Source: Mycolicibacterium goodii (GTDB lineage: Bacteria > Actinomycetota > Actinomycetes > Mycobacteriales > Mycobacteriaceae). From it: DNA of 64,000 bases. Under the pieces are notes generated by a model. It was not told where the DNA came from and made no database searches. It saw only the letters and a list, made by a program, of their open reading frames with translations. This document shows positions 17,472 to 26,350 of this stretch, piece by piece (position 1 is the stretch's first letter; every line of letters starts with the position of its first letter). The translations under genes and the position numbers were made by a program. The stretch spans positions 2,542,001 to 2,606,000 of the forward strand of contig NZ_CP012150.1 in NCBI RefSeq assembly GCF_001187505.1. Direction: 5' to 3'.

Positions 17472-19324
17472 CGACCCAAACCCCGCTCAGGGCAAAGCTT
17501 CTCGATCCCACCCTGCACACGTGGGCCGCCCGCGCGGTGATCGCGGCCGCGGCCGCGGTGATCCTGCTCTTCCCGCTGTCGCCCAGCATCTCCGCGCAGA
17601 ACATCGTCATCCTGTCGCTGGTGCTGGCCATCGGCGCGAGCGGACTCAACATCATCACCGGGTTCACCGGCTACCTGTCGCTGAGCCAGGGCGCCTTCGT
17701 CGGTATCGGCGCATACACCGGGGCCATTCTGTCCAAACGTTTCCCCGACGTCGACCCCTTCCTGTGGGCGCCGTTGGCCGGCGTGGTCGCCGCCGTCGTC
17801 GCGATGCTGCTCGGCCTGGTCACCTACCGGTCCAGGGGCCCGGCGTTCGTCATCATCACCGTGGCGTTCCTGTTCCTGATCCAGTTCGTGGCCATCGAAT
17901 GGGTGCCGGTGACCAACGGCACCTCCGGGCTCACCCTGCCGTTGCCGGATTGGCCCGACGCATGGGGCAACTGGCCGTTCCATCTGGCGCTCGTCGCGTT
18001 GCTGGCCGCGTCGCTTCTCATGACGTGGTGGATCCGGCGCACCAAGTTCGGCATGGGGCTGATCGCCATCCGCGAGGATGAGGGCAAGGCCGGCACCATC
18101 GGCGTCAACGCCCCCGTCTACAAACTGCTGGCGTTCGGACTGTCCGCGCTGTTCGTGGGCATGGCGGGTTCGGTGTACGGCTACTACCTGTCCTTCGTCG
18201 ACCCGATCGGCATGTTCTCCATCATCACCAGCGCGCTGATCGTGCTCGCGGTGATCCTCGGTGGTCGCGGCACCCTGTGGGGTCCGGTGTTGGGCGCGTT
18301 CATCATTCAGCCGGTCAACATCTACGCCAACCAGGCCTTCGGCGGCGGCAACGCACGCCTGGTCCTGTTCGGAGGCCTGCTGGTACTGCTGGTCATCCTG
18401 CTGCCCAAGGGCATCCTGCCGACGCTGGCGTCGCTCATCGAGAAGGCCAGGACCAGGGGCACGGTCGGGCTTTCCGGCGCCCGGCTCAACCCGCTGGACA
18501 GCCCGCTGGTGGTCAACGAGATCCGCAGGCCCGAACCGAGCGGGCGCACCCTGCTCGAAGTGCGGGGCCTGCACAAGAGTTTCGGCGGCAACCACGCCGT
18601 CAACGACTGCAGCTTCACCGTTCCCGAGGGCTCGATCACGGCACTGATCGGTCCCAACGGTTCCGGCAAGACCACGGTGTTCAACCTGATCTCGGGCACC
18701 ATGACCCCGGACCGGGGCGAGATCCTGCTGGGCGGGGAACACATCGAGAAGGGCTCCCCGTGGTCGCGGGCCCACCACGGCCTGGGCCGCACCTTCCAGA
18801 TCACCCGCCTGTTCCGGGAGATGACGGTGCTGGAGAACGTCGTCGCGCCGCTGCGCAGCTTCTCGGTCGGACAGCTGGGACTGGGTGCGGTCAGCGGCTC
18901 GGAGGCCGCACGGGCAGAAGAACTCCTGAGCTTCGTAGGCATGTCGGCCTACCGCGACGCGCGCGCGGGCGCGCTGTCCTACGGTCAGCAGAAGCTGGTG
19001 GAACTGGCGCAGGTGCTCATGCTCGATCCGAAACTGATCCTGCTCGACGAGCCCGCAGGCGGTATCAATCCGACGCTGATCGAACGGATGGGGGACCTGA
19101 TCCGCGAACTCAACGCGGACGGCAAGACCTTCCTGCTCGTCGAACACAACATGCCGTTCGTGGTCGGGTTGTGCGACCCGATCCGGGTGCTGGCCCGCGG
19201 CGCGGTGATCGCGCAGGGCACGCCCGAACAGATCCAGAAGGACCCGCTGGTGCTCGACGCCTACCTGGGCGACGACTACCTGCTGACGGCGCCGTCCAAG
19301 GTCGCGGAGAGGAACCCGGCATGA
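17468..19324 (+). CDS. LivM permease fused to LivG ATPase
   Basis: 618 aa in one frame. Residues ~1-325 are a LivM-type permease ([24 protein letters not shown] is its signature, [15 protein letters not shown] [16 protein letters not shown] the coupling region). After a linker of ~30 residues rich in charged residues, ~360-615 are a LivG ATPase: Walker [11 protein letters not shown]-loop near [14 protein letters not shown], signature LSYGQQKL and Walker [11 protein letters not shown] followed by the H-loop VEHNM. In most bacteria these are separate genes; fusions occur in some proteobacteria and actinobacteria. No frameshift is needed. Start and stop overlap both neighbours (ATGA). Confidence 0.93.
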   Translation: MTTQTPLRAKLLDPTLHTWAARAVIAAAAAVILLFPLSPSISAQNIVILSLVLAIGASGLNIITGFTGYLSLSQGAFVGIGAYTGAILSKRFPDVDPFLWAPLAGVVAAVVAMLLGLVTYRSRGPAFVIITVAFLFLIQFVAIEWVPVTNGTSGLTLPLPDWPDAWGNWPFHLALVALLAASLLMTWWIRRTKFGMGLIAIREDEGKAGTIGVNAPVYKLLAFGLSALFVGMAGSVYGYYLSFVDPIGMFSIITSALIVLAVILGGRGTLWGPVLGAFIIQPVNIYANQAFGGGNARLVLFGGLLVLLVILLPKGILPTLASLIEKARTRGTVGLSGARLNPLDSPLVVNEIRRPEPSGRTLLEVRGLHKSFGGNHAVNDCSFTVPEGSITALIGPNGSGKTTVFNLISGTMTPDRGEILLGGEHIEKGSPWSRAHHGLGRTFQITRLFREMTVLENVVAPLRSFSVGQLGLGAVSGSEAARAEELLSFVGMSAYRDARAGALSYGQQKLVELAQVLMLDPKLILLDEPAGGINPTLIERMGDLIRELNADGKTFLLVEHNMPFVVGLCDPIRVLARGAVIAQGTPEQIQKDPLVLDAYLGDDYLLTAPSKVAERNPA

Positions 19325-20091
19325 TCAGGCTCGAAGGGGTGGTCGCCGGCTACGGCGGCGGCAACGTGCTGCAAGGTGTCGACCTGGAGGTCGGCGCGGG
19401 CGAGCTGGGCTGCATCGTCGGCCCCAACGGCGCGGGCAAGTCCACCGTGCTGCGCGCCGTGAGCGGGCTGCTGAAACCCAGCTCGGGCCGGATCATGCTG
19501 GACGGCAAGAACATCGCGGGCCTGGCGCCGGATGAGGTGCTCGGCTGCGGGGTCACCCAGGTGCCGCAGAGCGACGGGCTGTTCCCGACGCTCACGGTCA
19601 AGGAGAACATCCTGATGGGCGCCTACGTGATCCGCCGCAGGCGGGCGCTGGTCAAGCAGCGCTACGACGAGGTGCTCGACATGTTCCCGCTGGTGCGCGA
19701 CAAGACCGGGATCCGGGCGGGCAACCTGTCCGGCGGCCAGCGCCGCATGGTGGAGTTCGCCCGCTCGCTGATGCTCGACCCGAAGCTGGTGCTGCTCGAC
19801 GAACCCTCACTCGGGCTGGACCCCAAGTCGCTCACCGTGATCGATGAGGCCGTGGCGATCATGCGCGCCAACGGCAAGGCCATCCTGATGGTGGAACAGA
19901 ACGTCCGGTTCGGTCTGCGGATGGCCTCCACCGGCATCGTCATGGAGAGCGGCCGCGTGCTGCTCACCGGTCCGGCCACCGACGTCCTCAACAACCCCGA
20001 GATCGCCGACCTGTACTTCGGCGGCGCGGTGCACGCCGAATCCGCCCCCGCCGCTTCACCGTCGGGCGACGCAGCGCAACCCACGGCCTGA
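19321..20091 (+). CDS. ABC transporter ATPase, LivF type
   Basis: 256 aa. Walker [10 protein letters not shown] at ~34-42, the Q-loop in [17 protein letters not shown], signature [15 protein letters not shown], Walker [12 protein letters not shown] and H/Q-switch region VEQNVRFGL (the usual histidine of the H-loop is Gln here, a substitution typical of LivF). A C-terminal tail of about 20 residues ([18 protein letters not shown]) is an Ala/Pro-rich extension not needed for the fold. It completes the importer with the LivG domain of the preceding fusion. The ATG overlaps the preceding stop. Confidence 0.93.
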   Translation: MIRLEGVVAGYGGGNVLQGVDLEVGAGELGCIVGPNGAGKSTVLRAVSGLLKPSSGRIMLDGKNIAGLAPDEVLGCGVTQVPQSDGLFPTLTVKENILMGAYVIRRRRALVKQRYDEVLDMFPLVRDKTGIRAGNLSGGQRRMVEFARSLMLDPKLVLLDEPSLGLDPKSLTVIDEAVAIMRANGKAILMVEQNVRFGLRMASTGIVMESGRVLLTGPATDVLNNPEIADLYFGGAVHAESAPAASPSGDAAQPTA

Positions 20092-20143
20092 TCAGCTCCT
20101 GGCACGCCCGGAACACAACACAAAGAAGAGGAACTGAAACGAT

Positions 20144-21088
20144 ATGTCCCCCACAGACCTGAAGATCGGCTGGATAGGTGCCGGCCGCATGGGAGCCCAG
20201 CTCGTCCTGCGGCTGCTCGACGCCGGTTACGACGTCACGGTGTACAACCGCACCGCCGCCAAGGCGGAGCACCTGGCCGAGCGCGGCGCATCGGTGGTGA
20301 GCCGGCCGGTCGATCTGGCGGACCGGGACCTGGTGTTCTCGATGGTGTCGTCGTCGAAGGACCTGGAGCAGGTGATGCTCGGAGAGGGTGGGCTGCTGAC
20401 CGGTACACAGTCACCGCGCATCATCGCCGACTCCTCGACCGTCTCCGCCGACGCCAGCACGCTGATCCGGGAGGCCGCCAACGCGCGCGGCAGCGACTTC
20501 CTGGCCGCCCCGGTCAGCGGCAACCCGAAAGTCATTGCCGCAGGCAAGCTCACGGTCGCGGTGTCCGGACCGCGCGAGGTGTTCGAATCGATCGAACCGG
20601 TGCTCGCCGTGTTCGGGCGCAGTGTCACATATGTCGGCGAAGGCGAGGTCGCCCGCCTGGTCAAGATCGCGCACAACCTGATGCTGGGCGTGGTGACCCA
20701 GTGCCTGGCCGAGATCACCGTGCTGGTCGAGAAGGGCGGGGTGAGTCGCGCCGACTTCCTGGCCTTCCTCAACGACTCGGTGATGGGATCGGTGTTCACG
20801 CAGTACAAGTCGCCGGCGTTCGTGAACCTGGACTTCACGCCCACCTTCACGATGGAGTTGCTGCAGAAGGACTTCGACCTCGGCCTTGAGGCGGCGTATC
20901 AGCTCAAGTCGCCGATGCCGATCGCATCTGCCACCCGGCAGATCGTCGCGCAGGCCGTCGGCGCGGGCATCGGCATCGAGGAGGATTTCGCGACGCTGCT
21001 GCTGGAAGTGGCCCGCGGCGCCGGTGTCGAACTCAAGCCCGAGAACGTGACCGTCGACGACGGCCTGAACCCGCCGGTGCACTCGTGA
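20144..21088 (+). CDS. 3-hydroxyisobutyrate dehydrogenase-like beta-hydroxyacid dehydrogenase
   Basis: 314 aa. Rossmann motif IGWIGAGRMG at residues 8-17 (GxGxxG) is followed by VYNRTAAKAEHL, which suggests NADP rather than NAD because of the Arg after the second strand. Substrate loop APVSGNPKVIAAGKL (family consensus has GG after the Ser; here GN) and the catalytic lysine, Lys174, in VKIAHNLML are present. The family oxidises beta-hydroxy acids (3-hydroxyisobutyrate, tartronate, 3-hydroxypropionate, glycerate) to semialdehydes. Fifth gene of the ABC operon, which suggests the imported compound, or the product of the next gene's hydrolase, is turned into a beta-hydroxyacid. The paired aldehyde dehydrogenase across the divergent promoter would take a semialdehyde. 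Confidence 0.87.
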   Translation: MSPTDLKIGWIGAGRMGAQLVLRLLDAGYDVTVYNRTAAKAEHLAERGASVVSRPVDLADRDLVFSMVSSSKDLEQVMLGEGGLLTGTQSPRIIADSSTVSADASTLIREAANARGSDFLAAPVSGNPKVIAAGKLTVAVSGPREVFESIEPVLAVFGRSVTYVGEGEVARLVKIAHNLMLGVVTQCLAEITVLVEKGGVSRADFLAFLNDSVMGSVFTQYKSPAFVNLDFTPTFTMELLQKDFDLGLEAAYQLKSPMPIASATRQIVAQAVGAGIGIEEDFATLLLEVARGAGVELKPENVTVDDGLNPPVHS

Positions 21089-22350
21089 CCGCGCTGGTGG
21101 CTCCTCCGGTGGCCGCGCGTCCGCTCGGTGCGCCCGGCCACATGGGGGTGGATTACGAGGAGCGTGTGGATTTCGCGCGGTTGCGGGAGTACCGGATCGG
21201 TCGGGCCAAGGCGGCGTTGGAGGCCAGTGGGTGTGGGGCGTTCCTGCTGTTCGACTTCTACAACATCCGCTACACCACCCAGACCTGGATCGGGGGTGCG
21301 CTGGGCGACAAGATGATCCGGTACTGCCTGCTGACCCGTGACGGGGATCCGATCCTGTGGGATTTCGGCTCGGCCGTGCGGCATCACAAGCTGTACTCGC
21401 CGTGGCTGCCGCAGGAGAACTGGCGGGCCGGGTTCCTCGGTTTCCGGGGTGCGGTGGCCCCGGATGCGGGACTGATGCGGGATGCGGTCACCGAGATCAA
21501 GAGCATCCTGGTCGAGGCTGGCGTGGCCGGCGAGCCGGTGGGTATGGACATCGTCGAGCCGCCGTTCCTGTTCGAGATGCAGCGTCAGGGGCTCGAAGTC
21601 GTTGACGCGCAACAGAGCATGCTCGATGCCAGGGTGATCAAGTCCGTTGACGAGATCATGCTGCTCAACCAGGCCGCGGCCATGGTCGACGGGGTGTATC
21701 AGGACATCGTGGAGGCGCTCAAGCCCGGTGTGCGGGAGAACGAGATCGTCGCACTGGCCAACAAGCGGCTCTATGAGCTGGGCTCGGATCAGGTCGAGGC
21801 GGTCAACGCGATTTCGGGGGAGCGGTGCAATCCGCATCCGCACAACTTCACCGACCGCATCATCCGCCCGGGTGATCAGGCGTTCTTCGACATCATCCAC
21901 TCCTACAACGGGTATCGGACGTGCTATTACCGCACCTTCGGCGTGGGCAGCGCGACGCAGAGCCAACGCGACGCCTACAAGCAGGCCCGGGAGTGGATGG
22001 ACCGCTCGATCGAGGCGATCCGTCCCGGTGGCGGTTCCGATCAGATCGCCCGGTTGTTGCCCAAGGCGCAGGATTTCGGTTTCGAAAACGAGATGGCGGC
22101 GTTCGGTCTGCAGTTCGCGCACGGGCTGGGGCTGGGTCTGCATGAGCGGCCGATCATCTCACGGCTGAACTCGCTGGAGAACCCGTTGGAGATCCAGGCG
22201 GGCATGGTGTTCGCGATGGAGACCTACTGCCCGGCCTCGGACGGCACGTCGGCCGCGCGGATCGAGGAGGAGGTCGTGGTCACCGACGACGGCCCGGTGA
22301 TCCTCACCAAGTTCCCCGCCCAGGAACTGTTCGTCGCCAACCAGTACTAA
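21085..22350 (+). CDS. M24-family (creatinase/prolidase-fold) hydrolase with an altered metal site
   Basis: 421 aa. The N-terminal creatinase domain (~30-165) contains FLLFDFYNIRYTT and a DxxEP-type DIVEPP; the C-terminal pita-bread domain (~185-405) is clear. Four of the usual metal ligands can be seen: Asp269 (FFDIIHSYNGY), His346 (AHGLGLGLHERP), Glu379 (FAMETYCP) and a glutamate in ARIEEE (394-396). The position of the second aspartate, in the normal xDxxRTF, is Cys280 (RTCYYRTF). Loss of that ligand is seen in creatinase-like and ectoine-hydrolase (DoeA) branches, which do not need a metal pair. It also resembles DddP (DMSP lyase) around the start (ARLREYRI) and end. Its stop ends the operon. 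Substrate not known. Confidence 0.8.
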   Translation: MTALVAPPVAARPLGAPGHMGVDYEERVDFARLREYRIGRAKAALEASGCGAFLLFDFYNIRYTTQTWIGGALGDKMIRYCLLTRDGDPILWDFGSAVRHHKLYSPWLPQENWRAGFLGFRGAVAPDAGLMRDAVTEIKSILVEAGVAGEPVGMDIVEPPFLFEMQRQGLEVVDAQQSMLDARVIKSVDEIMLLNQAAAMVDGVYQDIVEALKPGVRENEIVALANKRLYELGSDQVEAVNAISGERCNPHPHNFTDRIIRPGDQAFFDIIHSYNGYRTCYYRTFGVGSATQSQRDAYKQAREWMDRSIEAIRPGGGSDQIARLLPKAQDFGFENEMAAFGLQFAHGLGLGLHERPIISRLNSLENPLEIQAGMVFAMETYCPASDGTSAARIEEEVVVTDDGPVILTKFPAQELFVANQY

Positions 22351-22386
22351 CGGTTTCGTGCGCGTCGGGGCGGTCCGGCTCTCGCG

Positions 22387-22434
22387 CGTAACGCCACGGC
22401 GGAAATCCGGCCGATTTTCCGCCGTGGCGTTACG
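22387..22434. terminator. Perfect 19-bp stem-loop after the M24 gene
   Basis: CGTAACGCCACGGCGGAAA (22387-22405) is inverted perfectly at 22416-22434, with a 10-base loop. It lies 37 bases after the stop of the ABC operon. There is no long T-run afterwards, as is usual in mycobacteria. It probably ends the transcript; it may also be a copy of a dispersed intergenic palindrome. Confidence 0.7.
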
Positions 22435-22445
22435 AACGGCGCGCA

Positions 22446-22625
22446 TCAGGTCGCGAACAGCCTGGCCGTGCGCACCTCGTGGCCCATTGCACTGATCTCC
22501 AATGTGGGTGCGGTGCTGTACACGTCGTCGGGTGAGCGACGGCATGCCTGCTCGGCGAGGTCGACGACCGCGGCGACGGTGCGCAGCTGGATCCGCTGGC
22601 CGTCGTCGGAGCGACACGACGTGTG
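22446..22625 (-). other. Possible small protein fragment with no visible start codon
   Basis: The minus strand reads about 57 residues in a good codon pattern (G/C third positions) and protein-like composition: SDDGQRIQLRTVAAVVDLAEQ near its start, then PTLEISAMGHEVRTARLF, stop TGA at 22446-22448. No ATG, GTG or TTG lies at the expected place; the frame continues open only through sequence complementary to the divergent small gene. It may be the 3' remnant of a gene, or use an unusual start. No family recognised. The rest of this roughly 300-base gap holds the stem-loop at 22387-22434. Confidence 0.3.
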
Positions 22626-22655
22626 AAGTGGCCCGGTCGTGGCAACTCCACCGCC

Positions 22656-22844
22656 ATGGCTACCTATCGCGTGCTCAATCCCAAAGGTGACGTCGTCGAC
22701 ACCAAGGACATCGAAAGCGCCGACGACGCGCATGCCTGGTTCGTCGACCAGCGCGCCGACAACACGGAGCTGGGCTGGCGCATGGAGGTCCAGCACGACG
22801 GCGAATGGCACTTCTTCGACGACACCGAGGGCGCCTCGAACTAG
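22656..22844 (+). CDS. Small conserved mycobacterial protein of unknown function
   Basis: 62 aa from ATG 22656. The sequence begins MATYRVLNPKGDVVDTKDI and has a compact, acidic, tryptophan-containing body (DAHAWFVDQRADNTELGW, VQHDGEWHFFDDTEG). It looks like a small folded alpha/beta domain, with alternating hydrophobics in the strand HFFD. There is no membrane segment or signal. I recognise it only as a type of short protein conserved in mycobacteria upstream of fadA; function unknown. It lies 116 bases before fadA, and the gap holds a 7-bp-arm palindrome that may be the fadA operator. Confidence 0.65.
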   Translation: MATYRVLNPKGDVVDTKDIESADDAHAWFVDQRADNTELGWRMEVQHDGEWHFFDDTEGASN

Positions 22845-22868
22845 GACGTGCACCACATCTCCCGGTGT

Positions 22869-22886
22869 CCCAACCAAGCGGTTGGG
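22869..22886. promoter_or_regulatory. Palindrome in the fadA promoter region (candidate TetR-type operator)
   Basis: CCCAACC (22869-22875), spacer AAGC, GGTTGGG (22880-22886): perfect 7-base arms, 75 bases before the fadA ATG. The core AACCAAGCGGTT resembles operators bound by TetR-family fatty-acid regulators in actinobacteria (recalled, not searched). A regulator for fadA-fadB is expected; none is encoded beside it. Confidence 0.5.
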
Positions 22887-22960
22887 TGACCCTGCTAGGC
22901 TCGCGCTCAGAGCGGGTTGCAGCCCGTCATACCAACCCTTGACAGGACCTGGAGATCCAC

Positions 22961-24172
22961 ATGTCCGAAGAAGCCTTCATCTACGAGGCTATTCGTACGC
23001 CACGCGGCAAGCAGCGTGGCGGAGCCCTCAACGAGATCAAGCCCGTCAACCTGGTCGTCGGCCTGATCGACGAAATCCGTGCCCGGTTCCCCGACCTGGA
23101 CGAGACGCTGATCAGCGATTTGGTGCTGGGCGTGGTGTCCCCGGTGGGTGACCAGGGCGGCGACATCGCCCGCACCGCGACCCTGGTCGCGAACCTGCCG
23201 GAGACGACCGGTGGTGTGCAGCTCAACCGCTTCTGCGCGTCCGGCCTGGAGGCCGTGAACATCGCCGCGCAGAAGGTGCGCTCGGGCTGGGATGACCTGG
23301 TGCTCGCCGGTGGTGTCGAGTCGATGAGCCGCGTCCCGATGGGTTCCGACGGCGGCGCCTGGGCAGGCGATCCGGAGACCAACTACCGCATCGGCTTCGT
23401 CCCGCAGGGCATCGGCGCCGATCTGATCGCCACCATCGAGGGCTTCTCCCGCGAGGATGTCGACGCCTACGCCGCACGCTCGCAGGAGCGCGCCGCCGCG
23501 GCCTGGTCGGGCGGCTACTTCGCCAAGTCGGTGGTGCCGGTCAAGGACCAGAACGGACTGGTCGTGCTGGATCACGACGAGCACATGCGTCCGGGCACCA
23601 CCGTCGAGAGCCTGGGCAAGCTCAAGCCGGCGTTCGAGGGCATCGGCGCGATGGGCGGCTTCGACGACGTGGCGCTGCAGAAGTACCACTTCGTCGAGAA
23701 GATCAACCACGTCCACACCGGCGGCAACAGCTCGGGCATCGTCGACGGCGCCGCGCTGGTGCTCATCGGCAGCGAAAAGGCAGGCAGCTCACAGGGTTTG
23801 ACGCCGCGGGCGCGCATCGTGGCGACCGCGACCTCCGGTGCCGACCCGGTCATCATGCTCACCGGTCCGACCCCGGCCACCCGCAAGGTGCTCGACCGCG
23901 CAGGCCTGACGGTCGACGACATCGACCTGTTCGAGCTCAATGAGGCGTTCGCCTCGGTGGTGCTGAAGTTCCAGAAGGACCTGGGCATCCCGGACGAGAA
24001 GCTCAACGTCAACGGTGGCGCCATCGCGATGGGCCACCCGCTCGGCGCCACCGGCGCCATGATCACCGGAACCATGGTCGACGAGCTGGAGCGCCGCGGC
24101 GCTCGGCGTGCGCTGATCACGCTGTGCGTGGGCGGCGGCATGGGCGTGGCCACCATCATCGAGCGGGTTTAG
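22961..24172 (+). CDS. fadA: Acetyl-CoA acyltransferase (3-ketoacyl-CoA thiolase), beta-oxidation
   Basis: 403 aa thiolase. Nucleophile Cys92 in [13 protein letters not shown], the second catalytic pair in [11 protein letters not shown] (His) and [13 protein letters not shown] (Cys), and the Gly-rich C-terminal signature are present. It cleaves 3-ketoacyl-CoA to acetyl-CoA and the shortened acyl-CoA, last step of beta-oxidation. It is followed after ten bases by fadB, so the two form the FadAB trifunctional-type complex, in the same order as Rv0859-Rv0860. The N-terminal [16 protein letters not shown] is the family start. Cytoplasmic. Confidence 0.95.
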   Translation: MSEEAFIYEAIRTPRGKQRGGALNEIKPVNLVVGLIDEIRARFPDLDETLISDLVLGVVSPVGDQGGDIARTATLVANLPETTGGVQLNRFCASGLEAVNIAAQKVRSGWDDLVLAGGVESMSRVPMGSDGGAWAGDPETNYRIGFVPQGIGADLIATIEGFSREDVDAYAARSQERAAAAWSGGYFAKSVVPVKDQNGLVVLDHDEHMRPGTTVESLGKLKPAFEGIGAMGGFDDVALQKYHFVEKINHVHTGGNSSGIVDGAALVLIGSEKAGSSQGLTPRARIVATATSGADPVIMLTGPTPATRKVLDRAGLTVDDIDLFELNEAFASVVLKFQKDLGIPDEKLNVNGGAIAMGHPLGATGAMITGTMVDELERRGARRALITLCVGGGMGVATIIERV

Positions 24173-24182
24173 GGGAAAACAC

Positions 24183-26330
24183 ATGGCAGAGAACACGATT
24201 CAGTGGGACAAGGATGCCGACGGCATCGTCACCCTGACGCTGGACGACCCGACCGGTTCGGCCAACGTGATGAACGAGCACTACAAGGCTTCGATGCACA
24301 ACGCTGTAGAAAAGCTTGTTGCCGAGAAGGATTCGATCACCGGTGTGGTGATCGCCAGCGCCAAGAAGACCTTTTTCGCCGGCGGTGACCTCAAGGGCAT
24401 GATGAAGATCGGCCCCGACAACGCCGCCGAGGCGTTCGAAGAGGTCGAGACCATCAAGGCCGACCTGCGCAAGCTGGAGACCCTGGGCAAGCCCGTCGTC
24501 GCCGCCATCAACGGCGCCGCGCTCGGCGGCGGCCTGGAGATCGCGCTGGCCACCCATCACCGCATCGCCGCCGACGTCAAGGGCGTGGTGATCGGTCTGC
24601 CCGAGGTCACCCTGGGCCTGCTGCCCGGCGGTGGCGGCGTGGCCCGCACCGTACGCATGTTCGGCATCCAGAAGGCCTTCATGGAGGTCCTGAGCCAGGG
24701 CACCCGGTTCAAGCCCGCCAAGGCCAAGGAGGTCGGGCTGGTCGACGAACTGGTCGACAGCGTCGAGGAATTGATCCCGCGCGCCAAGGCATGGATCAAA
24801 GCCAATCCGGAGGCACACACGCAGCCGTGGGATGCCAAGGGCTACAAGATGCCCGGCGGTACGCCGAGCAGCCCCGGCCTGGCCGGGATCCTGCCGTCGT
24901 TCCCGGCGCTGCTGCGCAAGCAGCTCAAGGGTGCCCCGATGCCCGCGCCCCGGGCCATCCTGGCCGCCGCGGTCGAGGGTGCGCAGGTGGACTTCGACAC
25001 CGCGACCCGCATCGAGAGCCGCTATTTCGTCAGCCTCGTCACCGGCCAGACCGCCAAGAACATGATCCAGGCGTTCTTCTTCGACCTGCAGACCATCAAC
25101 GGCGGCGGTTCGCGTCCCGAGGGCATCGCCAAGCAGGAGATCAAGAAGGTCGGCGTCCTGGGTGCGGGCATGATGGGCGCGGGCATCGCCTACGTGTCGG
25201 CCAAGGCAGGCTTCGACGTCGTGCTCAAGGACGTCAGCCTGGAGGCCGCGCAGAAGGGCAAGGGCTACTCCGAGAAGCTGGAGGCCAAGGCACTGGAGCG
25301 GGGCCGCACCACGCAGGAGCGCTCCGAGGCGCTGCTGGCCCGGATCACGCCGACCGCCGACCCTGCCGACCTCAAGGGTGTCGACTTCGTCATCGAGGCG
25401 GTCTTCGAGAACTCCGAACTCAAGCACAAGGTGTTCCAGGAGATCGAGGACATCGTCGAGCCCAACGCGATCCTCGGCTCGAACACCTCCACGCTGCCGA
25501 TCACCGGTCTGGCGACCGGCGTGAAGCGCCAGGAGGACTTCATCGGCATCCACTTCTTCTCACCGGTCGACAAGATGCCGCTGGTGGAGATCATCAAGGG
25601 CGAGAAAACCTCCGACGAGGCGCTGGCCCGGGTGTTCGACTACACGCTGGCCATCGGCAAGACCCCGATCGTGGTCAACGACAGCCGCGGCTTCTTCACG
25701 TCGCGCGTCATCGGCACGTTCGTCAACGAGGCGCTGGCCATGCTCGGTGAGGGTGTGCCCGCGGCCAGCATCGAGCAGGCCGGCAAGCAGGCCGGTTACC
25801 CGGCCCCGCCGCTGCAGCTGTCCGATGAGCTCAACCTCGAGCTCATGCAGAAGATCGCGACCGAGACCCGCAAGGCCGCCGAGGCCACCGGCGCCGCCTA
25901 CCAGCCGCATCCGGCCGAGGTGGTGGTGAACAAGATGATCGAGATCGGTCGGCCGTCGCGTCTGAAGGGCGCAGGCTTCTACGAGTACGCCGACGGCAAG
26001 CGCGTGGGTCTGTGGGAGGGTCTCGCCGAGACCTTCGGCTCGGGCAACACCGAGATCCCGCTGCAGGACATGATCGACCGCATGCTGTTCGCCGAGGCGA
26101 TCGAGACCCAGAAGTGCATCGACGAGGGTGTCATCACCTCGACCGCCGACGCGAACATCGGCTCGATCCTGGGCATCGGCTACCCGCCGTACACCGGCGG
26201 CAGCGCGCAGTTCATCGTGGGCTACCAGGGTGCGCTGGGTGTCGGCAAGGCGGCCTTCGTGGCCCGCGCCAAGGAACTGGCCGCCAAGTACGGCGACCGC
26301 TTCCTGCCGCCTGCCTCGCTGGAGTCCTGA
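24183..26330 (+). CDS. fadB: Bifunctional enoyl-CoA hydratase / 3-hydroxyacyl-CoA dehydrogenase
   Basis: 715 aa. Residues 1-~190 are a crotonase domain with the oxyanion loops FFAGGDLKGM and INGAALGGGLEIALA, and a catalytic glutamate in GLPEVTLGLLPGGGG. After a linker, ~310-500 is the NAD-binding dehydrogenase domain (VGVLGAGMMGAGIAYVSAKAG) with IGIHFFSPVDKMPLVEII, and ~505-700 the C-terminal 3HCDH domain (NDSRGFFTSRV; GIGYPPYTGG near the end). It converts enoyl-CoA through 3-hydroxyacyl-CoA to 3-ketoacyl-CoA, the step before FadA. Length equals Rv0860-type proteins. The 23-bp hairpin 20 bases after its stop ends the operon. Confidence 0.95.
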   Translation: MAENTIQWDKDADGIVTLTLDDPTGSANVMNEHYKASMHNAVEKLVAEKDSITGVVIASAKKTFFAGGDLKGMMKIGPDNAAEAFEEVETIKADLRKLETLGKPVVAAINGAALGGGLEIALATHHRIAADVKGVVIGLPEVTLGLLPGGGGVARTVRMFGIQKAFMEVLSQGTRFKPAKAKEVGLVDELVDSVEELIPRAKAWIKANPEAHTQPWDAKGYKMPGGTPSSPGLAGILPSFPALLRKQLKGAPMPAPRAILAAAVEGAQVDFDTATRIESRYFVSLVTGQTAKNMIQAFFFDLQTINGGGSRPEGIAKQEIKKVGVLGAGMMGAGIAYVSAKAGFDVVLKDVSLEAAQKGKGYSEKLEAKALERGRTTQERSEALLARITPTADPADLKGVDFVIEAVFENSELKHKVFQEIEDIVEPNAILGSNTSTLPITGLATGVKRQEDFIGIHFFSPVDKMPLVEIIKGEKTSDEALARVFDYTLAIGKTPIVVNDSRGFFTSRVIGTFVNEALAMLGEGVPAASIEQAGKQAGYPAPPLQLSDELNLELMQKIATETRKAAEATGAAYQPHPAEVVVNKMIEIGRPSRLKGAGFYEYADGKRVGLWEGLAETFGSGNTEIPLQDMIDRMLFAEAIETQKCIDEGVITSTADANIGSILGIGYPPYTGGSAQFIVGYQGALGVGKAAFVARAKELAAKYGDRFLPPASLES

Positions 26331-26350
26331 ACCGCGCGTGCCATAGCGCG

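Noticed and set aside
17357..19147. Long minus-strand frame (596 residues) under the LivM-LivG gene
   Set aside because: Antisense shadow of a high-G+C gene with Gln/His/Arg-rich composition; the plus strand has full ABC transporter motifs and overlapping starts and stops.
21085..22350. Assignment of the M24 gene as DMSP lyase DddP
   Set aside because: Similarity at both ends is suggestive, but one metal-binding Asp is Cys and the rest is equally close to creatinase or ectoine hydrolase branches.
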